Numbered from the stretch's first letter, positions 35,908 to 46,279 are shown. The stretch is 64,000 bases of DNA from Ureibacillus acetophenoni (GCF_900220965.1 NZ_OBQC01000002.1:62001-126000), one strand, 5' to 3'. A program made the numbers and translations. The notes: generated by a model from the sequence alone, not told the origin.

Positions 35908-36625
35908 CTTTTTGAATTTTTAACACTCTATCTGGATAGTCTGTAATCCATCCGATGACGGATGGGTCAGGATTAACTAAAAATGTTTCACTTCCGATAA
36001 TTGAATAAAACCGCATCTTCTTATTAGCTTCCTTGACATAATTTAAATAACTCGGTTTGTAAAATCTTTTGTGAGCATGGATTGTATCTATATAGGACAT
36101 GGTTTTCAACTGTTCCCAATTAAATTTTTTTGTTACAATAAACGCCGTTTCAATATCTGGTCTTTGCATTTTTACAATCCTCATTAAATCTTCATGGAAA
36201 GATGAAAAATGACTTCCTTTAGGTAAACTTAGTCTTTGTAATTCATCAATCAAAATGTCTGTATTTGTTAATACAGATTCTTTCAATTCGACGTTAAGTG
36301 GTATTTGATGTTCATTTGCCCAAACGACGACATTGTTAAAACTCGGAATATGATGATTAGTAAACTTTCTAATAAATCGTTTTCCAATTTTCACTTTTGA
36401 TAGCTCATCGAATGTACAATCTGAAATAAGTTTATTTAACCCAGCTAGTCTGGACAAATTTAGATCGTGAAAAACTACAAGTACATTGTCCCTCGTTAGT
36501 TGAAGATCAATCTCAATGCCATTTGCCCCTAATTTCATTGCCTTATCAAAAGCTGACATAGTGTTTTCTATTTCGTAACCTGAAGCACCTCTATGTGCAT
36601 AAATGAGAATATTATTCTTATACAT
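35885..36625 (-). CDS. Glycerophosphodiester phosphodiesterase
   Basis: Hydrolyses glycerophosphodiesters to glycerol-3-phosphate and an alcohol. The 246-residue TIM-barrel protein has the GDPD signature AHRGASGYEIENTMSAF near residue 10, the metal-binding GIEIDLQLT and the second catalytic His in VVFHDLNLSRL. It corresponds in position to YqiK of B. subtilis. No signal peptide is seen, so it is cytoplasmic. It overlaps the FapA-like gene by eight bases. Confidence 0.9.
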   Translation of the reverse strand: MYKNNILIYAHRGASGYEIENTMSAFDKAMKLGANGIEIDLQLTRDNVLVVFHDLNLSRLAGLNKLISDCTFDELSKVKIGKRFIRKFTNHHIPSFNNVVVWANEHQIPLNVELKESVLTNTDILIDELQRLSLPKGSHFSSFHEDLMRIVKMQRPDIETAFIVTKKFNWEQLKTMSYIDTIHAHKRFYKPSYLNYVKEANKKMRFYSIIGSETFLVNPDPSVIGWITDYPDRVLKIQKEKRDSKK

Positions 36626-38189
36626 TTAACTCTCCATTCTCAATTCGAAATGTACCATTCGTTCCTTTTGTAAGTAGGCATGATTTTCGACCAATTTGTA
36701 TGAACGTGCCAGGATATGCTTCTTTTCGTACTACAACTTCTTCTTTTGTTGTTTTCCTAAATTGACTCATCATTTCTTTGATTTTGACATCGATTTTTTC
36801 AGCTTCTATTTTTTTATCTTCCACTAATTGTTTTAATTGATGAAATGCACTTAACTGCTTTTCATTCATTTTTTCAGTATATTGCTGTGTATTATTTAAT
36901 TGTGAAGTAATTTGAATAATTTCCTCATGTAATGCTTTTAAAATTTGGGCTTTTTCTTGCATTAAGTCTAACTGTTCCTGCCTAGTAATACTTTCAATAA
37001 TTAATTCCGTTCTACGTTCCATTTTATTCCCTGAAATGGCTGTTATAATTGTGTCCTTAGCTACTGCTTTTCCACCTATTATTTTTCCTTTTCTTTCATC
37101 GACAATAATTTTATTTCCAGTTATATTTGAGCCAAGAGCGTAGGAACCAATCACAATTTCATTTCCCGCAATTAAATTCGCTTCGTTTACATGTTTTACG
37201 AAAATATTTTTTCCTGCTTCTACAATTGTTTTTCCAAGCCCAAAAATGCCTCCTCGTATAAAAATATCACCATTTGTCGAATGAATTAATTTTGCTCCAT
37301 TTACACCCTCTATATCTTCAATTGCAATATCGCCTGTGGCTAAAACACTGAAGCCGTTTTGAACTGTTCCACGTATGGAAATAGATCCATCGAATTGTAT
37401 GTTTCCAGTATCATAACCAACATCACCATCGATAGGTAGGTGACGACTAACTGATACTAACCCTTGGCTTTGCTCAAAAACCCCGTTACTTGTTGCACGA
37501 AGTATGATTTTGCCATCTTCCTGAACCTCTTTTGCAGTTTTACGATCATATTTAAATGGTATATCATTACCTGGTGGGGCTGGTATATCCTCCCCATAAA
37601 TATTCTTACCAGGTATACCGGGCTCTGCTGCAATTTTCTCTCCCAACAGATCGCCTTCTTTAATTTCAAATATAAAATTCATCTCAAAATAATCCGCTCG
37701 TCCATCTTCTCGTATAACAGGTTTTCTTTCCGGTATTTCAATATAAGTAACTTTTGCATCGTTACCCTTGATTGGATCAGTTCCTTTTGCTATTAGAAAT
37801 GCTTTACTGGTTTCAATTTTGCTAAAATCAATAGGCAGCAATCCATGTACTATCCCTTTTTCTCTTATTTGAGAGTGTATTTCATTTAAAATTTCGTCTT
37901 TTTTTGTATTAATGGATTGTTTAGTTTCATTTATGTATATAGATGCTGACATCTTATTATTTGCAATTTCAATTTCTATTAGAGGAAGATATTTACCAAC
38001 TTCAATAGGTTGTGTGGTTACTGTTGATAATACATTCTTTAATAAAGCAAAATTAGTTAGTTTTATACGAGGATGTATGTTAATAATTTCTTGAAAATTT
38101 TTGAGTGGAAATCCAACTTTATTAGTTTGAATGAATAACTTTCCGTTTTCCTCTAGAATTTTGAAATATTCATTTTCAAAAATTTTCAA
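36618..38189 (-). CDS. FapA (DUF342)-family protein
   Basis: A 523-residue protein of the flagellar assembly protein A family. The middle (about residues 160-360) is a right-handed beta-helix-like region with repeated G-D/G-N turns, for example GDVGYDTGNIQFDGSISIRG and IFGLGKTIVEAGKNIFV. A coiled coil occupies about residues 395-475. The exact role in Bacillales is not established; some members affect polar protein placement or surface structures. The TTG start at 38189 lies nine bases after GGAGG. Confidence 0.8.
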   Translation of the reverse strand: MKIFENEYFKILEENGKLFIQTNKVGFPLKNFQEIINIHPRIKLTNFALLKNVLSTVTTQPIEVGKYLPLIEIEIANNKMSASIYINETKQSINTKKDEILNEIHSQIREKGIVHGLLPIDFSKIETSKAFLIAKGTDPIKGNDAKVTYIEIPERKPVIREDGRADYFEMNFIFEIKEGDLLGEKIAAEPGIPGKNIYGEDIPAPPGNDIPFKYDRKTAKEVQEDGKIILRATSNGVFEQSQGLVSVSRHLPIDGDVGYDTGNIQFDGSISIRGTVQNGFSVLATGDIAIEDIEGVNGAKLIHSTNGDIFIRGGIFGLGKTIVEAGKNIFVKHVNEANLIAGNEIVIGSYALGSNITGNKIIVDERKGKIIGGKAVAKDTIITAISGNKMERRTELIIESITRQEQLDLMQEKAQILKALHEEIIQITSQLNNTQQYTEKMNEKQLSAFHQLKQLVEDKKIEAEKIDVKIKEMMSQFRKTTKEEVVVRKEAYPGTFIQIGRKSCLLTKGTNGTFRIENGELNV

Positions 38190-38372
38190 TGCTAACTACC
38201 TCCAAAAATATTATTAATTAATAGTATATACAACATTTTTAAGATTGTTTAGATTTTTTATTGTCAACAACAGAAAAACCCCACTTGTTGATGTTTTTGA
38301 AATCAGAATGGGGTAAATTATATTAAAAAGGTATATTTTTATTGGAATGATTTCTGCTATTAATGAGTTACA
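38190..38372. other. Intergenic region with a weak hairpin
   Basis: A loose inverted repeat (ACCCCA...TGGGGT, about 38279-38314) lies between the FapA-like gene and the holin-like gene. It may serve as the terminator of the latter, but the T tract is poor. I see no gene. Confidence 0.35.
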
Positions 38373-38630
38373 TTATCCCTTTTTCTTTGGAGTGGTATAG
38401 GTCAATGCCTGATCACTATCCTTTATACCATGCGTAGTTGGATCGACGATAACTCCTAAAAATACTAAGATCATTAATATCGTTTCAGCTAATTCAGTAA
38501 ATTGGGCATTGAACAAAGTAACATCTATATTAAAAATTGAAGCGACTTGATTTAGAAAAATTGAAATTAACGCAATAAGTGAAATCCAAAATGATCTATG
38601 TTTAAATCGAACTTTCCAGTTAATCCCCAT
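38373..38630 (-). CDS. Small phage-holin-like membrane protein (phi LC3 type)
   Basis: An 85-residue protein with the layout of phi LC3-type holins: start MGINWKVRFKHRSFWISL, two hydrophobic helices (about residues 12-30 and 46-66), then VDPTTHGIKDSDQALTYTTP, the conserved tail. Holins make pores that release endolysins. No endolysin or other phage gene is nearby, so it is a lone gene between spo0A and the FapA-like gene. The ATG at 38630 follows AAAGGAGGTGAT. It may be a domesticated protein. Confidence 0.8.
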   Translation of the reverse strand: MGINWKVRFKHRSFWISLIALISIFLNQVASIFNIDVTLFNAQFTELAETILMILVFLGVIVDPTTHGIKDSDQALTYTTPKKKG

Positions 38631-38734
38631 TATGTCTATCACCTCCTTTAAATAAGAGACCAATGAAAATAAAACCATTATTTTACTTCTATTGTATTTT
38701 TTAAATTAATAACTGAAACTACATATGCCTATAA

Positions 38735-38780
38735 AAAAACACTCAAATAGTATTCATAGGAGAATACTATTTGAGTGTTA
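38735..38780 (-). terminator. First terminator downstream of spo0A region
   Basis: Long perfect arms AACACTCAAATAGTATTC and their complement, with TTTTTTT following on the minus strand. Confidence 0.8.
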
Positions 38781-38788
38781 AAATAAAA

Positions 38789-38822
38789 ATAAAAAACCCC
38801 AGGAATTAGCGACCCGGGGTTC
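38789..38822 (-). terminator. Second, tandem terminator downstream of spo0A
   Basis: Arms AACCCC and GGGGTT followed on the minus strand by TTTTTTATTTTTA. It is met first by transcripts leaving spo0A and backed by the hairpin at 38735-38780. Confidence 0.75.
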
Positions 38823-38976
38823 TTAATGGCAAAGCAAAACAAAAATTGTTTTGTAAAATAATTTTATATTGAAAACATTATATTATCAACAAGTAAGTTA
38901 TACCAAAGTAACCAAATTGCTTAAAAAGTAAATAAAGGGTAAATATTATAAATTATTTACCCTCTATATATATTAT

Positions 38977-39768
38977 TTATGATGCAACTAATTCAATACG
39001 AATTTTGTCCGCAATCATGGCGATGAATTCTGAATTTGTTGGCTTTGATTTTAAATGGTGAACTGTGTAACCAAACATTTGTGAAATGGACTCATAATTA
39101 CCGCGATTCCATGCTACTTCAATGGCATGACGAATTGCACGTTCTACACGTGATGGTGTCGTACCAAATTTTTTAGCGATTTCCGGATATAAGATTTTAG
39201 TAACAGAACCAAGTAACTCAATATCATAATAGACCATTTGAATTGCTTCTCTTAAGTAAGAATACCCTTTAATGTGAGCTGGAACCCCAATTTCTTTAAT
39301 AATTGAAGTAATTGTCGTATCTAGTTGACGTTGATTTACTTTACCTGTCGTTTCAGGTTGTAAAATGCTTTGACGTTTTACTGTCTCTGTTTTTTGACCA
39401 GCACAATGTAATATTTTTTGTACCAGTTGGTCAAATTCAAATGGTTTTAACATGAAGTAAGATGCACCGTAAGTTACAGCTTGTTTCATCACATCTTCTT
39501 GTCCAAATGCCGTTAACATTATAACTTGTGTATTAGTAAAACGATTATCACCGTACATTGCTTCTAATACAGCTAGTCCATCTAAATGTGGCATGATAAT
39601 ATCTAAAAGTAGAACTTCTGGTTGAAAATCTTCTAACATTTTTAAACATAATTTTCCATTTGGTGCCGTTGCAACAATTTCAATTTCGGGATGATTCTCA
39701 AAAAACTGTTCCAATGTTCTTACTAAATCTCTGTTATCGTCAGCAATCGCAACTCTTACTTTCGCCAA
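38977..39768 (-). CDS. spo0A: Sporulation master regulator Spo0A
   Basis: Response regulator that, when phosphorylated by the phosphorelay, starts sporulation. The 263-residue protein has the receiver acidic pair (IADDN), the phosphorylated Asp in [12 protein letters not shown] near residue 56, the Thr/Ala switch and Lys in MLKPFE. The DNA-binding domain includes the Spo0A-specific recognition helix region [19 protein letters not shown]. The TTG start at 39768 follows AGGGGG. It lies downstream of spoIVB, as in B. subtilis, with its own terminator and probable Spo0A boxes in the leader. Confidence 0.97.
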   Translation of the reverse strand: MAKVRVAIADDNRDLVRTLEQFFENHPEIEIVATAPNGKLCLKMLEDFQPEVLLLDIIMPHLDGLAVLEAMYGDNRFTNTQVIMLTAFGQEDVMKQAVTYGASYFMLKPFEFDQLVQKILHCAGQKTETVKRQSILQPETTGKVNQRQLDTTITSIIKEIGVPAHIKGYSYLREAIQMVYYDIELLGSVTKILYPEIAKKFGTTPSRVERAIRHAIEVAWNRGNYESISQMFGYTVHHLKSKPTNSEFIAMIADKIRIELVAS

Positions 39769-39850
39769 AATAATTCCCCCTAGTGTTTAATTCTACTTAA
39801 TAGTTCCCCTTTATTTAAGAAGTCACAGTTTTTTACTTGACGATTTTAAT

Positions 39851-39857
39851 TTCGACA
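39851..39857 (-). promoter_or_regulatory. Spo0A box upstream of spo0A
   Basis: TGTCGAA on the minus strand, an exact core 0A box, about 85 bases before the start codon. It is consistent with the known autoregulation of spo0A. Confidence 0.55.
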
Positions 39858-39920
39858 TTTGCCCTAGAATACCCTTCCAAAAATAGAAAATGATATACAA
39901 GTCGTACAAATTCATTACTC

Positions 39921-39929
39921 ATCGACAAA
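39921..39929 (-). promoter_or_regulatory. Second, near-consensus Spo0A box
   Basis: TTTGTCGAT on the minus strand differs from the TTTGTCGAA form only in the last base. It lies about 70 bases further upstream than the first box. I could not assign the sigma-H or sigma-A promoters with confidence. Confidence 0.4.
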
Positions 39930-39999
39930 TTAATCGGGACTAAAACAATAAAACACAAATCAACCATTTCAATTTATCGTATAATTATCATTAATATAA

Positions 40000-40037
40000 A
40001 AAAAAGACTACACATCAACTAATGTGCAGTCTTTTTT
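40000..40037 (-). terminator. Terminator of spoIVB
   Basis: Arms AAAAAAGACTGCACAT and ATGTGTAGTCTTTTTT with a seven- to eight-base loop between spoIVB and the spo0A promoter region. Confidence 0.85.
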
Positions 40038-40042
40038 ACTCA

Positions 40043-40981
40043 TCATGGCTTTTTCTTTAGCATTTCAACAACTGATATTGCTGCCCCTTTTTGTGGTTGT
40101 TCGACAAACATATGGGTTACAGCACCTACAAATTTACCATTCTGAATTATAGGACTTCCACTCATGCCTTGTAAAATGCCACCTGTTTTATCTAATAATT
40201 TCTTATCTGTAACAATAAATTGTAAAAAACTATCTTCTGTCTTAATTATTTCAATTTCAAATTTCTCAACAGTTGAACCTTCAATAGCAGTGTAAAGTTC
40301 TGCTTTTCCTAATTTAATATCCTTCTCGTGCATAATTTCTATAGGTTGTCGTAAACTTTGATTATTGGTCTCCCACTGACCAAATATACCGTATATATCA
40401 TTTGACTTAATATTTCCTAAACGAATGTTATTATTTTCAATAACAGAAATTTTATATCCTGGATGACCTGGACTACTCTTTTTGATTTGCTCGATTGATG
40501 CTAAAAAAATAGATCCTTCAATAAATTTAGGCGGTGCATTAAGGACTCCATCAATAATTTGGTGACCTAGTGCACCGTATTGTTTAGAATCAGGATCAAT
40601 GTATGTTAAGGTTCCGATACCATCTGTTTCATCTTTTAAAAAAGGTAAAATATTGCTTGCTTCTTCTTTTGTTAAGGATACTTGTCGTTTTTCATCCTTT
40701 TTTTGAACCGAAATAGTTAAGTTACTCTCGTCTAACTCTTCCTTAAGTGATCTAACAGAATTTACTTCACGTCCATTTAATTCTGTTATAAAGTCACCCT
40801 TTTTGAGCCATTCCCCATTCGGTAATAATACGTCATGAGCAACATAGACAAATGGTAATTGTAACTGTATTCCAATAGATTCACCCATCGGAATTAGCTT
40901 TTTCGCTTCCGCTAATACCGTTTGAGTAAAGAACAAAGTGATGAGTAAAGTTATTGTAAACAGTATACGCAAATGTCTCAT
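40043..40981 (-). CDS. spoIVB: SpoIVB serine peptidase
   Basis: Forespore-secreted S55 peptidase that triggers pro-sigma-K processing in the mother cell. An N-terminal membrane anchor (about residues 6-24) leads into a PDZ-like domain (about 50-100) and the peptidase domain with the catalytic His in YGALGHQI and the nucleophile Ser in GMSGSPI. It is 312 residues, clearly shorter than B. subtilis SpoIVB (about 425 residues), mostly in the N-terminal half. It sits between recN and spo0A, the conserved order. Confidence 0.92.
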   Translation of the reverse strand: MRHLRILFTITLLITLFFTQTVLAEAKKLIPMGESIGIQLQLPFVYVAHDVLLPNGEWLKKGDFITELNGREVNSVRSLKEELDESNLTISVQKKDEKRQVSLTKEEASNILPFLKDETDGIGTLTYIDPDSKQYGALGHQIIDGVLNAPPKFIEGSIFLASIEQIKKSSPGHPGYKISVIENNNIRLGNIKSNDIYGIFGQWETNNQSLRQPIEIMHEKDIKLGKAELYTAIEGSTVEKFEIEIIKTEDSFLQFIVTDKKLLDKTGGILQGMSGSPIIQNGKFVGAVTHMFVEQPQKGAAISVVEMLKKKP

Positions 40982-41139
40982 AGTCCACCTCCTCTAAAGT
41001 TTGTAACATTACTATGTGTCAGAAACCATTCATTAATGAGAGGTAAATATTTGTCGTGAAATACGAAAAAAATATTAGAAAACTTAGCTAAACGTCATTT
41101 CTTTTGACAATTTGACTTAGTTGTTCTTTTTCTGTAAAT

Positions 41140-41184
41140 AAAAAATTGCCGACATATACATAATTATATTGTCGACAATTTTTC
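41140..41184 (-). terminator. Terminator of recN
   Basis: Arms AAAATTG-CGACA and TGTCG-CAATTTT with a loop of about 15 bases, directly after the recN stop. Confidence 0.75.
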
Positions 41185-41188
41185 GGAT

Positions 41189-42889
41189 TTATATTTTCAC
41201 TTTTGTTTCTTTTTTTCGATCTTCCGCTAAATTTAACAATTCTTTTGCATGTTGTAATGTTAAATCAGTAATTTCAGCACCACTCATCATACGACTAATT
41301 TCTTCAGCACGTTGTTCAATATTTATGTTAGAAACAGTCGTAAATGTTCGATTGTCCTCTACATTTTTACGAATTAAATAATGTTGGTCAGCCATAGCAG
41401 CCACTTGTGGTAAATGTGTGATACAAAGTACTTGCGAATGATGTGAAATTGCAGATATCTTTTCTGCAATTGCTTGTGCAACTCGTCCACTTACGCCAGT
41501 ATCGACTTCATCAAATATAATAGAAGTAACTCCTTCATTTGAAGAGAAAATGGTTTTAAGCGCTAACATAATTCGTGACAACTCTCCACCAGATGCAATC
41601 TTAGGTAATGACTTTGGTGGTTCCCCAACATTTGTCGAAATGTAAAATGTTATTTCATCTTTACCATTAATATCAAAATGGTTTAATGAATCAAAATTAA
41701 CAATGAATTTTGCTTTTTCCATATGTAAGTCACGAAGTTGGTCCATTATTGCGTTACTTAATTTTTCAGCGCATTCTCTTCTAATTTTTGACAAATCCTC
41801 AGCGTAAATTTCAAGACTTTGTTCAAGTTCAAGTAGTCTCTGCTCTTTATGGCGTAATGTTTCATCACGATTTAATAACTGGTCTAACTCATCTTTTATT
41901 TTTTCAAGGTAAATTAAAATTTCTTCAACTGTTGAACCATATTTTCGCTTCAATGTTTGGTATTGTGTAAGTCGATGTTCTACCTCATTTAATCTTTCAG
42001 GATTAAATTCAAGGTCGTCTAGAATATTTTTAATTTGGTATGACGCATCTTGTAGAGAATAAAATGATGAAGCTACTATTTCCTGAACTTCCTTAAACTG
42101 AATATCAAGGTCAACGATATCATCAAGGGCACCCATTGACTTCCCAATTAGATCTAATCCATTCATATCTCCAGAAATTGCTTCATAAGCAATACTTGCA
42201 CGTTCAAATATTTTATTGAAGTTGATAAGACGACTACGTTCTTCTAATAATTGATCTTCTTCATCAAGTTGTAATTTAGCATCTTCAATTTCCTTGATTT
42301 GAAATTGATATAAATCGATTTTTTGGATTGAGCGTTTTTCATCATTACTCAATTGAGTTATTTCTCGATTCAAATCTCGATAGGTTTGAAATGCTTCTAC
42401 ATATTTTTCTTTAATTGAAGAGATTTCTTGGGATGCAAAGTAATCAAGCAAATGAATATGTTGTTTTTCATCCATTAGTTCTTGATTTTCATGTTGACCA
42501 TGAATATCGACTAATCTACTACCAATTTCACGTAAAATAGATAATGGAACTAGTTTTCCATTAATTCGACAGACACTTTTACCTTTCCCGTTGATTTCAC
42601 GATGTAAGATTACTGAATCCTCTTCAATTTCTATGCCAACTTCTTGTAATTTTTCATAAATTGCATGATGATTATTTGTAATTTGAAATAAGCCAGAAAG
42701 CTCAGCTTTCGGAGCCCCATGTCTTACAAATTCATGCGAAGCTCGTCCACCTGCTAATTGATGAACCGCATCAATAATAATTGATTTTCCAGCTCCTGTT
42801 TCACCAGTTAAAACGGTTAAACCTTCTACGAAGCTTACGGTAAGGTCATCAATGATTGCAAAATTACGTATATTTAGCTCTCTTAACAA
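41189..42889 (-). CDS. recN: DNA repair protein RecN
   Basis: SMC-like ATPase that gathers broken DNA ends in double-strand break repair. The Walker A is TGETGAGKSIIIDA near residue 35. Two long coiled-coil arms occupy about residues 160-370, and the signature and Walker B are LPKIASGGELSRIMLALK and SIIFDEVDTGVSG. The TTG at 42889 (MLRELNIRNFAII) matches the family start and follows AGAGGTG by six bases. The upstream GTG at 42898 overlaps that site. It lies about 20 bases after argR, so the two may be co-transcribed. Confidence 0.95.
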   Translation of the reverse strand: MLRELNIRNFAIIDDLTVSFVEGLTVLTGETGAGKSIIIDAVHQLAGGRASHEFVRHGAPKAELSGLFQITNNHHAIYEKLQEVGIEIEEDSVILHREINGKGKSVCRINGKLVPLSILREIGSRLVDIHGQHENQELMDEKQHIHLLDYFASQEISSIKEKYVEAFQTYRDLNREITQLSNDEKRSIQKIDLYQFQIKEIEDAKLQLDEEDQLLEERSRLINFNKIFERASIAYEAISGDMNGLDLIGKSMGALDDIVDLDIQFKEVQEIVASSFYSLQDASYQIKNILDDLEFNPERLNEVEHRLTQYQTLKRKYGSTVEEILIYLEKIKDELDQLLNRDETLRHKEQRLLELEQSLEIYAEDLSKIRRECAEKLSNAIMDQLRDLHMEKAKFIVNFDSLNHFDINGKDEITFYISTNVGEPPKSLPKIASGGELSRIMLALKTIFSSNEGVTSIIFDEVDTGVSGRVAQAIAEKISAISHHSQVLCITHLPQVAAMADQHYLIRKNVEDNRTFTTVSNINIEQRAEEISRMMSGAEITDLTLQHAKELLNLAEDRKKETKVKI

Positions 42890-42911
42890 ACATTTCACCT
42901 CTAGTATGAAT

Positions 42912-43361
42912 TTATAGCATTTCTAATAAACGTGCTTTTATAGTTTCTCGATCATCTTCTGTTCGGCAAATAATTAGAATTGTATCATCACCAGAAATCG
43001 TACCTAATATTTCGTTCCAATCTAATTGGTCAATGAGTACTGCAATTGCGTTTCCATTCCCTGGTAAGGCTTTTAATACTAATAAATGCGAAGCTCCCTC
43101 AATACTTATGAAAGCATCCGCAAGTGAGCGTTGTAATTTCTGCAATGGATTAAATCTTTGATCTGCAGGTAAGCTATATTTATACCGGCCATCTTGCATT
43201 GGCACTTTTACTAAACTTAACTCTTTAATATCTCTTGAAACTGTTGCTTGAGTAATGTTGTAGCCTGCTTCTCTTAACCTTTCAACGATTTCGTCCTGTG
43301 TTTCAATATTTTCATTTGTTATTATTTCGCGAATTCTAAGATGACGTTGTCCTTTGTTCAT
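42912..43361 (-). CDS. argR: Arginine repressor ArgR/AhrC
   Basis: Hexameric arginine-dependent regulator of arginine synthesis and breakdown. The 149 residues consist of an N-terminal winged helix ([23 protein letters not shown]..., recognition helix [13 protein letters not shown]) and a C-terminal oligomerisation and arginine-binding domain with [16 protein letters not shown] and [14 protein letters not shown]. An ATTCATA half-site between promoter and gene hints at autoregulation. The ahrC-recN pair is conserved in Bacillales. Confidence 0.94.
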   Translation of the reverse strand: MNKGQRHLRIREIITNENIETQDEIVERLREAGYNITQATVSRDIKELSLVKVPMQDGRYKYSLPADQRFNPLQKLQRSLADAFISIEGASHLLVLKALPGNGNAIAVLIDQLDWNEILGTISGDDTILIICRTEDDRETIKARLLEML

Positions 43362-43454
43362 TTACACACCTCTTATGAATATATATGTATAATTATACTA
43401 ACATTTTGTGTTAAATTTTCAAGCGACATAAAGCAACAAATATTTTTAACACAC

Positions 43455-43504
43455 AAAAAAGAATGTCCCAATAGTTTGCTGTTGCATAACTTTGGGACTT
43501 TTTA
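43455..43504. terminator. Terminator between tlyA and argR
   Basis: Outer arms AAAAAAG-TGTCCCA and TGGGAC-TTTTT, with an inner AGTT/AACT pair. It ends the upstream dxs-tlyA transcription unit. Confidence 0.7.
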
Positions 43505-43562
43505 ATGAAGAATATAAAGTAACCGAATCATTTAAAGTTGCATAAACACTTTAATATGTTAA

Positions 43563-44381
43563 TCATTTTAGTTCATTATGTGCTAATTCGACGACCGATT
43601 TAAAATCTGTAAAAGCTTCAAAGTGATCATTATCATCTGGATTCACTAAATGGAATAAAAACTCAATATTCCCTTCGCCACCTGTAATTGGGGAAAAGGA
43701 AGCATTTTTTAAAATAAAACCTTGTTCTGAAGCCATTTTTGCAGTATTTTCTAATACTTCAAGATGTACTTTTGGATCCCTAACAATTCCTTTTTTGCCT
43801 ACATTTTCTTTTCCGGCTTCAAATTGTGGTTTTACTAATGCCATAACATCTCCACCAGGAATTAATATAGCCTTCAAGACAGGTAATATTAAGGATAGAG
43901 AAATAAAAGATACGTCGATTGTCGCAAAATTAGGTAATCCTTCAGTAAAATCTTCAGGTTTTGAATACCTAAAATTAGTCTTTTCCATAACCGTTACACG
44001 TTCATCAGACCGTATTTTCCAGGCAAGCTGATTAGTGCCTACATCAAGTGCATAACAGTGTTTTGCTCCATTTTGTAATGCACAATCTGTAAATCCACCT
44101 GTTGAAGATCCGATATCTAACATAATTTTACCTTCAACCGACATATCAAATATTTCTAAGGCTTTTTCTAGCTTTAAGCCTCCACGACTTACATATTTCA
44201 ATTGGTTTCCTTTTACTTGAAGAGGTGCATCTACGGGTATTTTTTCACCAGCTTTATCTATTCGAGTTTCATTAGAATAGACTAGACCTGCCATAATAGA
44301 TCGTTTTGCTTTTTCCCGTGTTTCACACAATCCTCGTTCAACTAAAAGAACGTCCACACGCTCTTTCATTTGTTTCGTCAT
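43563..44381 (-). CDS. tlyA: TlyA-family rRNA 2'-O-methyltransferase (YqxC)
   Basis: An S4 RNA-binding domain ([27 protein letters not shown] region) is followed by an FtsJ-type methyltransferase domain with the AdoMet site [16 protein letters not shown] and the catalytic Lys in LVKPQFE. The 272-residue length fits TlyA. Mycobacterial homologues methylate 16S and 23S rRNA; Bacillales members are less studied. The start overlaps the dxs stop by four bases. Confidence 0.92.
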   Translation of the reverse strand: MTKQMKERVDVLLVERGLCETREKAKRSIMAGLVYSNETRIDKAGEKIPVDAPLQVKGNQLKYVSRGGLKLEKALEIFDMSVEGKIMLDIGSSTGGFTDCALQNGAKHCYALDVGTNQLAWKIRSDERVTVMEKTNFRYSKPEDFTEGLPNFATIDVSFISLSLILPVLKAILIPGGDVMALVKPQFEAGKENVGKKGIVRDPKVHLEVLENTAKMASEQGFILKNASFSPITGGEGNIEFLFHLVNPDDNDHFEAFTDFKSVVELAHNELK

Positions 44382-46279
44382 ACTGTCTTCGTTCCCAAAC
44401 GATCATTTGTGCTTACTAAAATTTCAATACGTTTTATAATTTCTTCTTTTGTAATATCAATCTCATTAAGTAATAAGTCAACGCTACCTTGTTCAACAAA
44501 TAGATCTGGAATACCAATTCTTTCGATTGAATTATAATAATTATTGTCACTCGCAAATTCTAATACAGCGCTACCAAAGCCACCTTGTAAGACAGCTTCT
44601 TCTACTGTTAAAATAGGCATTTTTGATGACATAATTTCATGAAGCATGCCTTCATCCATAGGTTTAATAAATCTAGCATTAACGACTTGCACATGAATAC
44701 CTTTTTCCGATAATTCCTCTGCTGCTTCCATCACCATTGGTATTGTTGTGCCAAATGTTAATATCGATGCACTTTGACCTTCTCTTAATACTTCCCAGCT
44801 ACCAATTGGAATCGTCGTCATTTCTTCATCTAACGGTACACCATATCCATTACCACGTGGATAACGCATAGCAATCGGTCCATCATTATATTCGACAGCA
44901 GTTTTCACCATATGTTGACCTTCGTTTTCATCTTTAGGCATCATTAAAACAATGTTTGGAATATGTCTTAAAAATGCAATATCATAGACACCTTGATGTG
45001 TTTCTCCATCTGCTCCAACTAGTCCTGCGCGATCGATACCAATAAACACATTTAAATTTTGGCGAGCTACATCATGTAGAACTTGGTCATATGCTCTTTG
45101 TAAAAATGTAGAGTAAATAGCTAAATACGGCTTCATTCCTTGTGTTGCTAAACCAGCAGCCATCGTAACCGCATGTTGTTCAGCAATTCCTACATCAAAG
45201 AATCGATGAGGGAAATCTCTTTGGATCCCTTCCATTTTCGATCCAACTGGCATCGCTGGTGTAATAGCAACAATTCTCTCATCTGTTTCCATTAGTTTAC
45301 GTACAGACTCTGAAACTAAACTACTCCATCCCGGACCTTTCGTTTTGCTTTTAACAAAATCCCCAGTTTCCATTTTATATGGACCCGTTCCATGCCAAGT
45401 ACCAATTGTATCTTCTTCAGCAGGCTTATATCCTTTTCCTTTTTTCGTAATAACGTGTACAAGGACAGGACCTTTTGCTTTTTTTGCATAGTCTAATGTT
45501 TTTTCAAGCGAGTCAATATCATGCCCATCGATGGGTCCTAAATATTTAAAGCCCATTTCCTCAAAAAAGACACCAGAAACAACTAAATATTTCAAACTAT
45601 CTTTCACTCGCTCGGCAGTACTTGCCATTTTGCCGCCTAGTACAGGAATTTTCTTCATTAAAGATTCTAGTTCTTCTTTAGCTTTTGAATATTCCTTAGC
45701 CGTACGAAGTCTTCCTAAAATATTGTGTAATGCACCGACATTTGGCGCAATTGACATTTCATTATCATTTAAAATGACAATCATTCTCGTTTTTTCATGA
45801 CCGATATGATTTAATGCTTCTAGCGCCATACCACCAGTTAAAGCACCATCACCAATAATCGGCACAACATAAGAATCATCCTTTTTTAAATCTCTAGCTA
45901 CCGCCATACCCATAGCAGCGGAAAGAGAAGTTGAACTGTGTCCAGTTTCCCATTCGTCATGTTCACTTTCATTTCTTTTTGGAAAGCCACTTAGCCCTTT
46001 ATATTGACGTAAACTGTCAAATTGACTAGCACGTCCAGTTAAAATTTTATGAACGTATGATTGGTGACCGACATCCCAAATAAATTTATCTTTCGGGGTG
46101 CTAAACGCTCTGTGTAATGCAATTGTTAGTTCTACTACACCAAGATTCGGACCAATATGCCCACCAGTTATTGAACATTTATTTATAAGAAAAGATCGGA
46201 TATCGTTTGCTAAAGTATCCAATTCTTTTTTATTCAACTTTTTTAAAAAGGATGGACTAGTAATATTGTTTAAATCCAT
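44378..46279 (-). CDS. dxs: 1-Deoxy-D-xylulose-5-phosphate synthase
   Basis: First enzyme of the methylerythritol phosphate isoprenoid pathway, thiamine-diphosphate dependent, 633 residues. It shows the [17 protein letters not shown] start, [15 protein letters not shown], the thiamine diphosphate motif [18 protein letters not shown]...NDNEMSI and the catalytic [15 protein letters not shown], then the C-terminal GWGS-type domain [13 protein letters not shown]. Downstream of ispA, so precursors and prenyl chain synthesis are linked. Confidence 0.96.
   Translation of the reverse strand: MDLNNITSPSFLKKLNKKELDTLANDIRSFLINKCSITGGHIGPNLGVVELTIALHRAFSTPKDKFIWDVGHQSYVHKILTGRASQFDSLRQYKGLSGFPKRNESEHDEWETGHSSTSLSAAMGMAVARDLKKDDSYVVPIIGDGALTGGMALEALNHIGHEKTRMIVILNDNEMSIAPNVGALHNILGRLRTAKEYSKAKEELESLMKKIPVLGGKMASTAERVKDSLKYLVVSGVFFEEMGFKYLGPIDGHDIDSLEKTLDYAKKAKGPVLVHVITKKGKGYKPAEEDTIGTWHGTGPYKMETGDFVKSKTKGPGWSSLVSESVRKLMETDERIVAITPAMPVGSKMEGIQRDFPHRFFDVGIAEQHAVTMAAGLATQGMKPYLAIYSTFLQRAYDQVLHDVARQNLNVFIGIDRAGLVGADGETHQGVYDIAFLRHIPNIVLMMPKDENEGQHMVKTAVEYNDGPIAMRYPRGNGYGVPLDEEMTTIPIGSWEVLREGQSASILTFGTTIPMVMEAAEELSEKGIHVQVVNARFIKPMDEGMLHEIMSSKMPILTVEEAVLQGGFGSAVLEFASDNNYYNSIERIGIPDLFVEQGSVDLLLNEIDITKEEIIKRIEILVSTNDRLGTKTV

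Noticed and set aside
38373-38976. Prophage remnant around the holin-like gene
   Set aside because: Only one phage-like gene is seen; the flanks are chromosomal housekeeping genes and terminators, with no att-like repeats.
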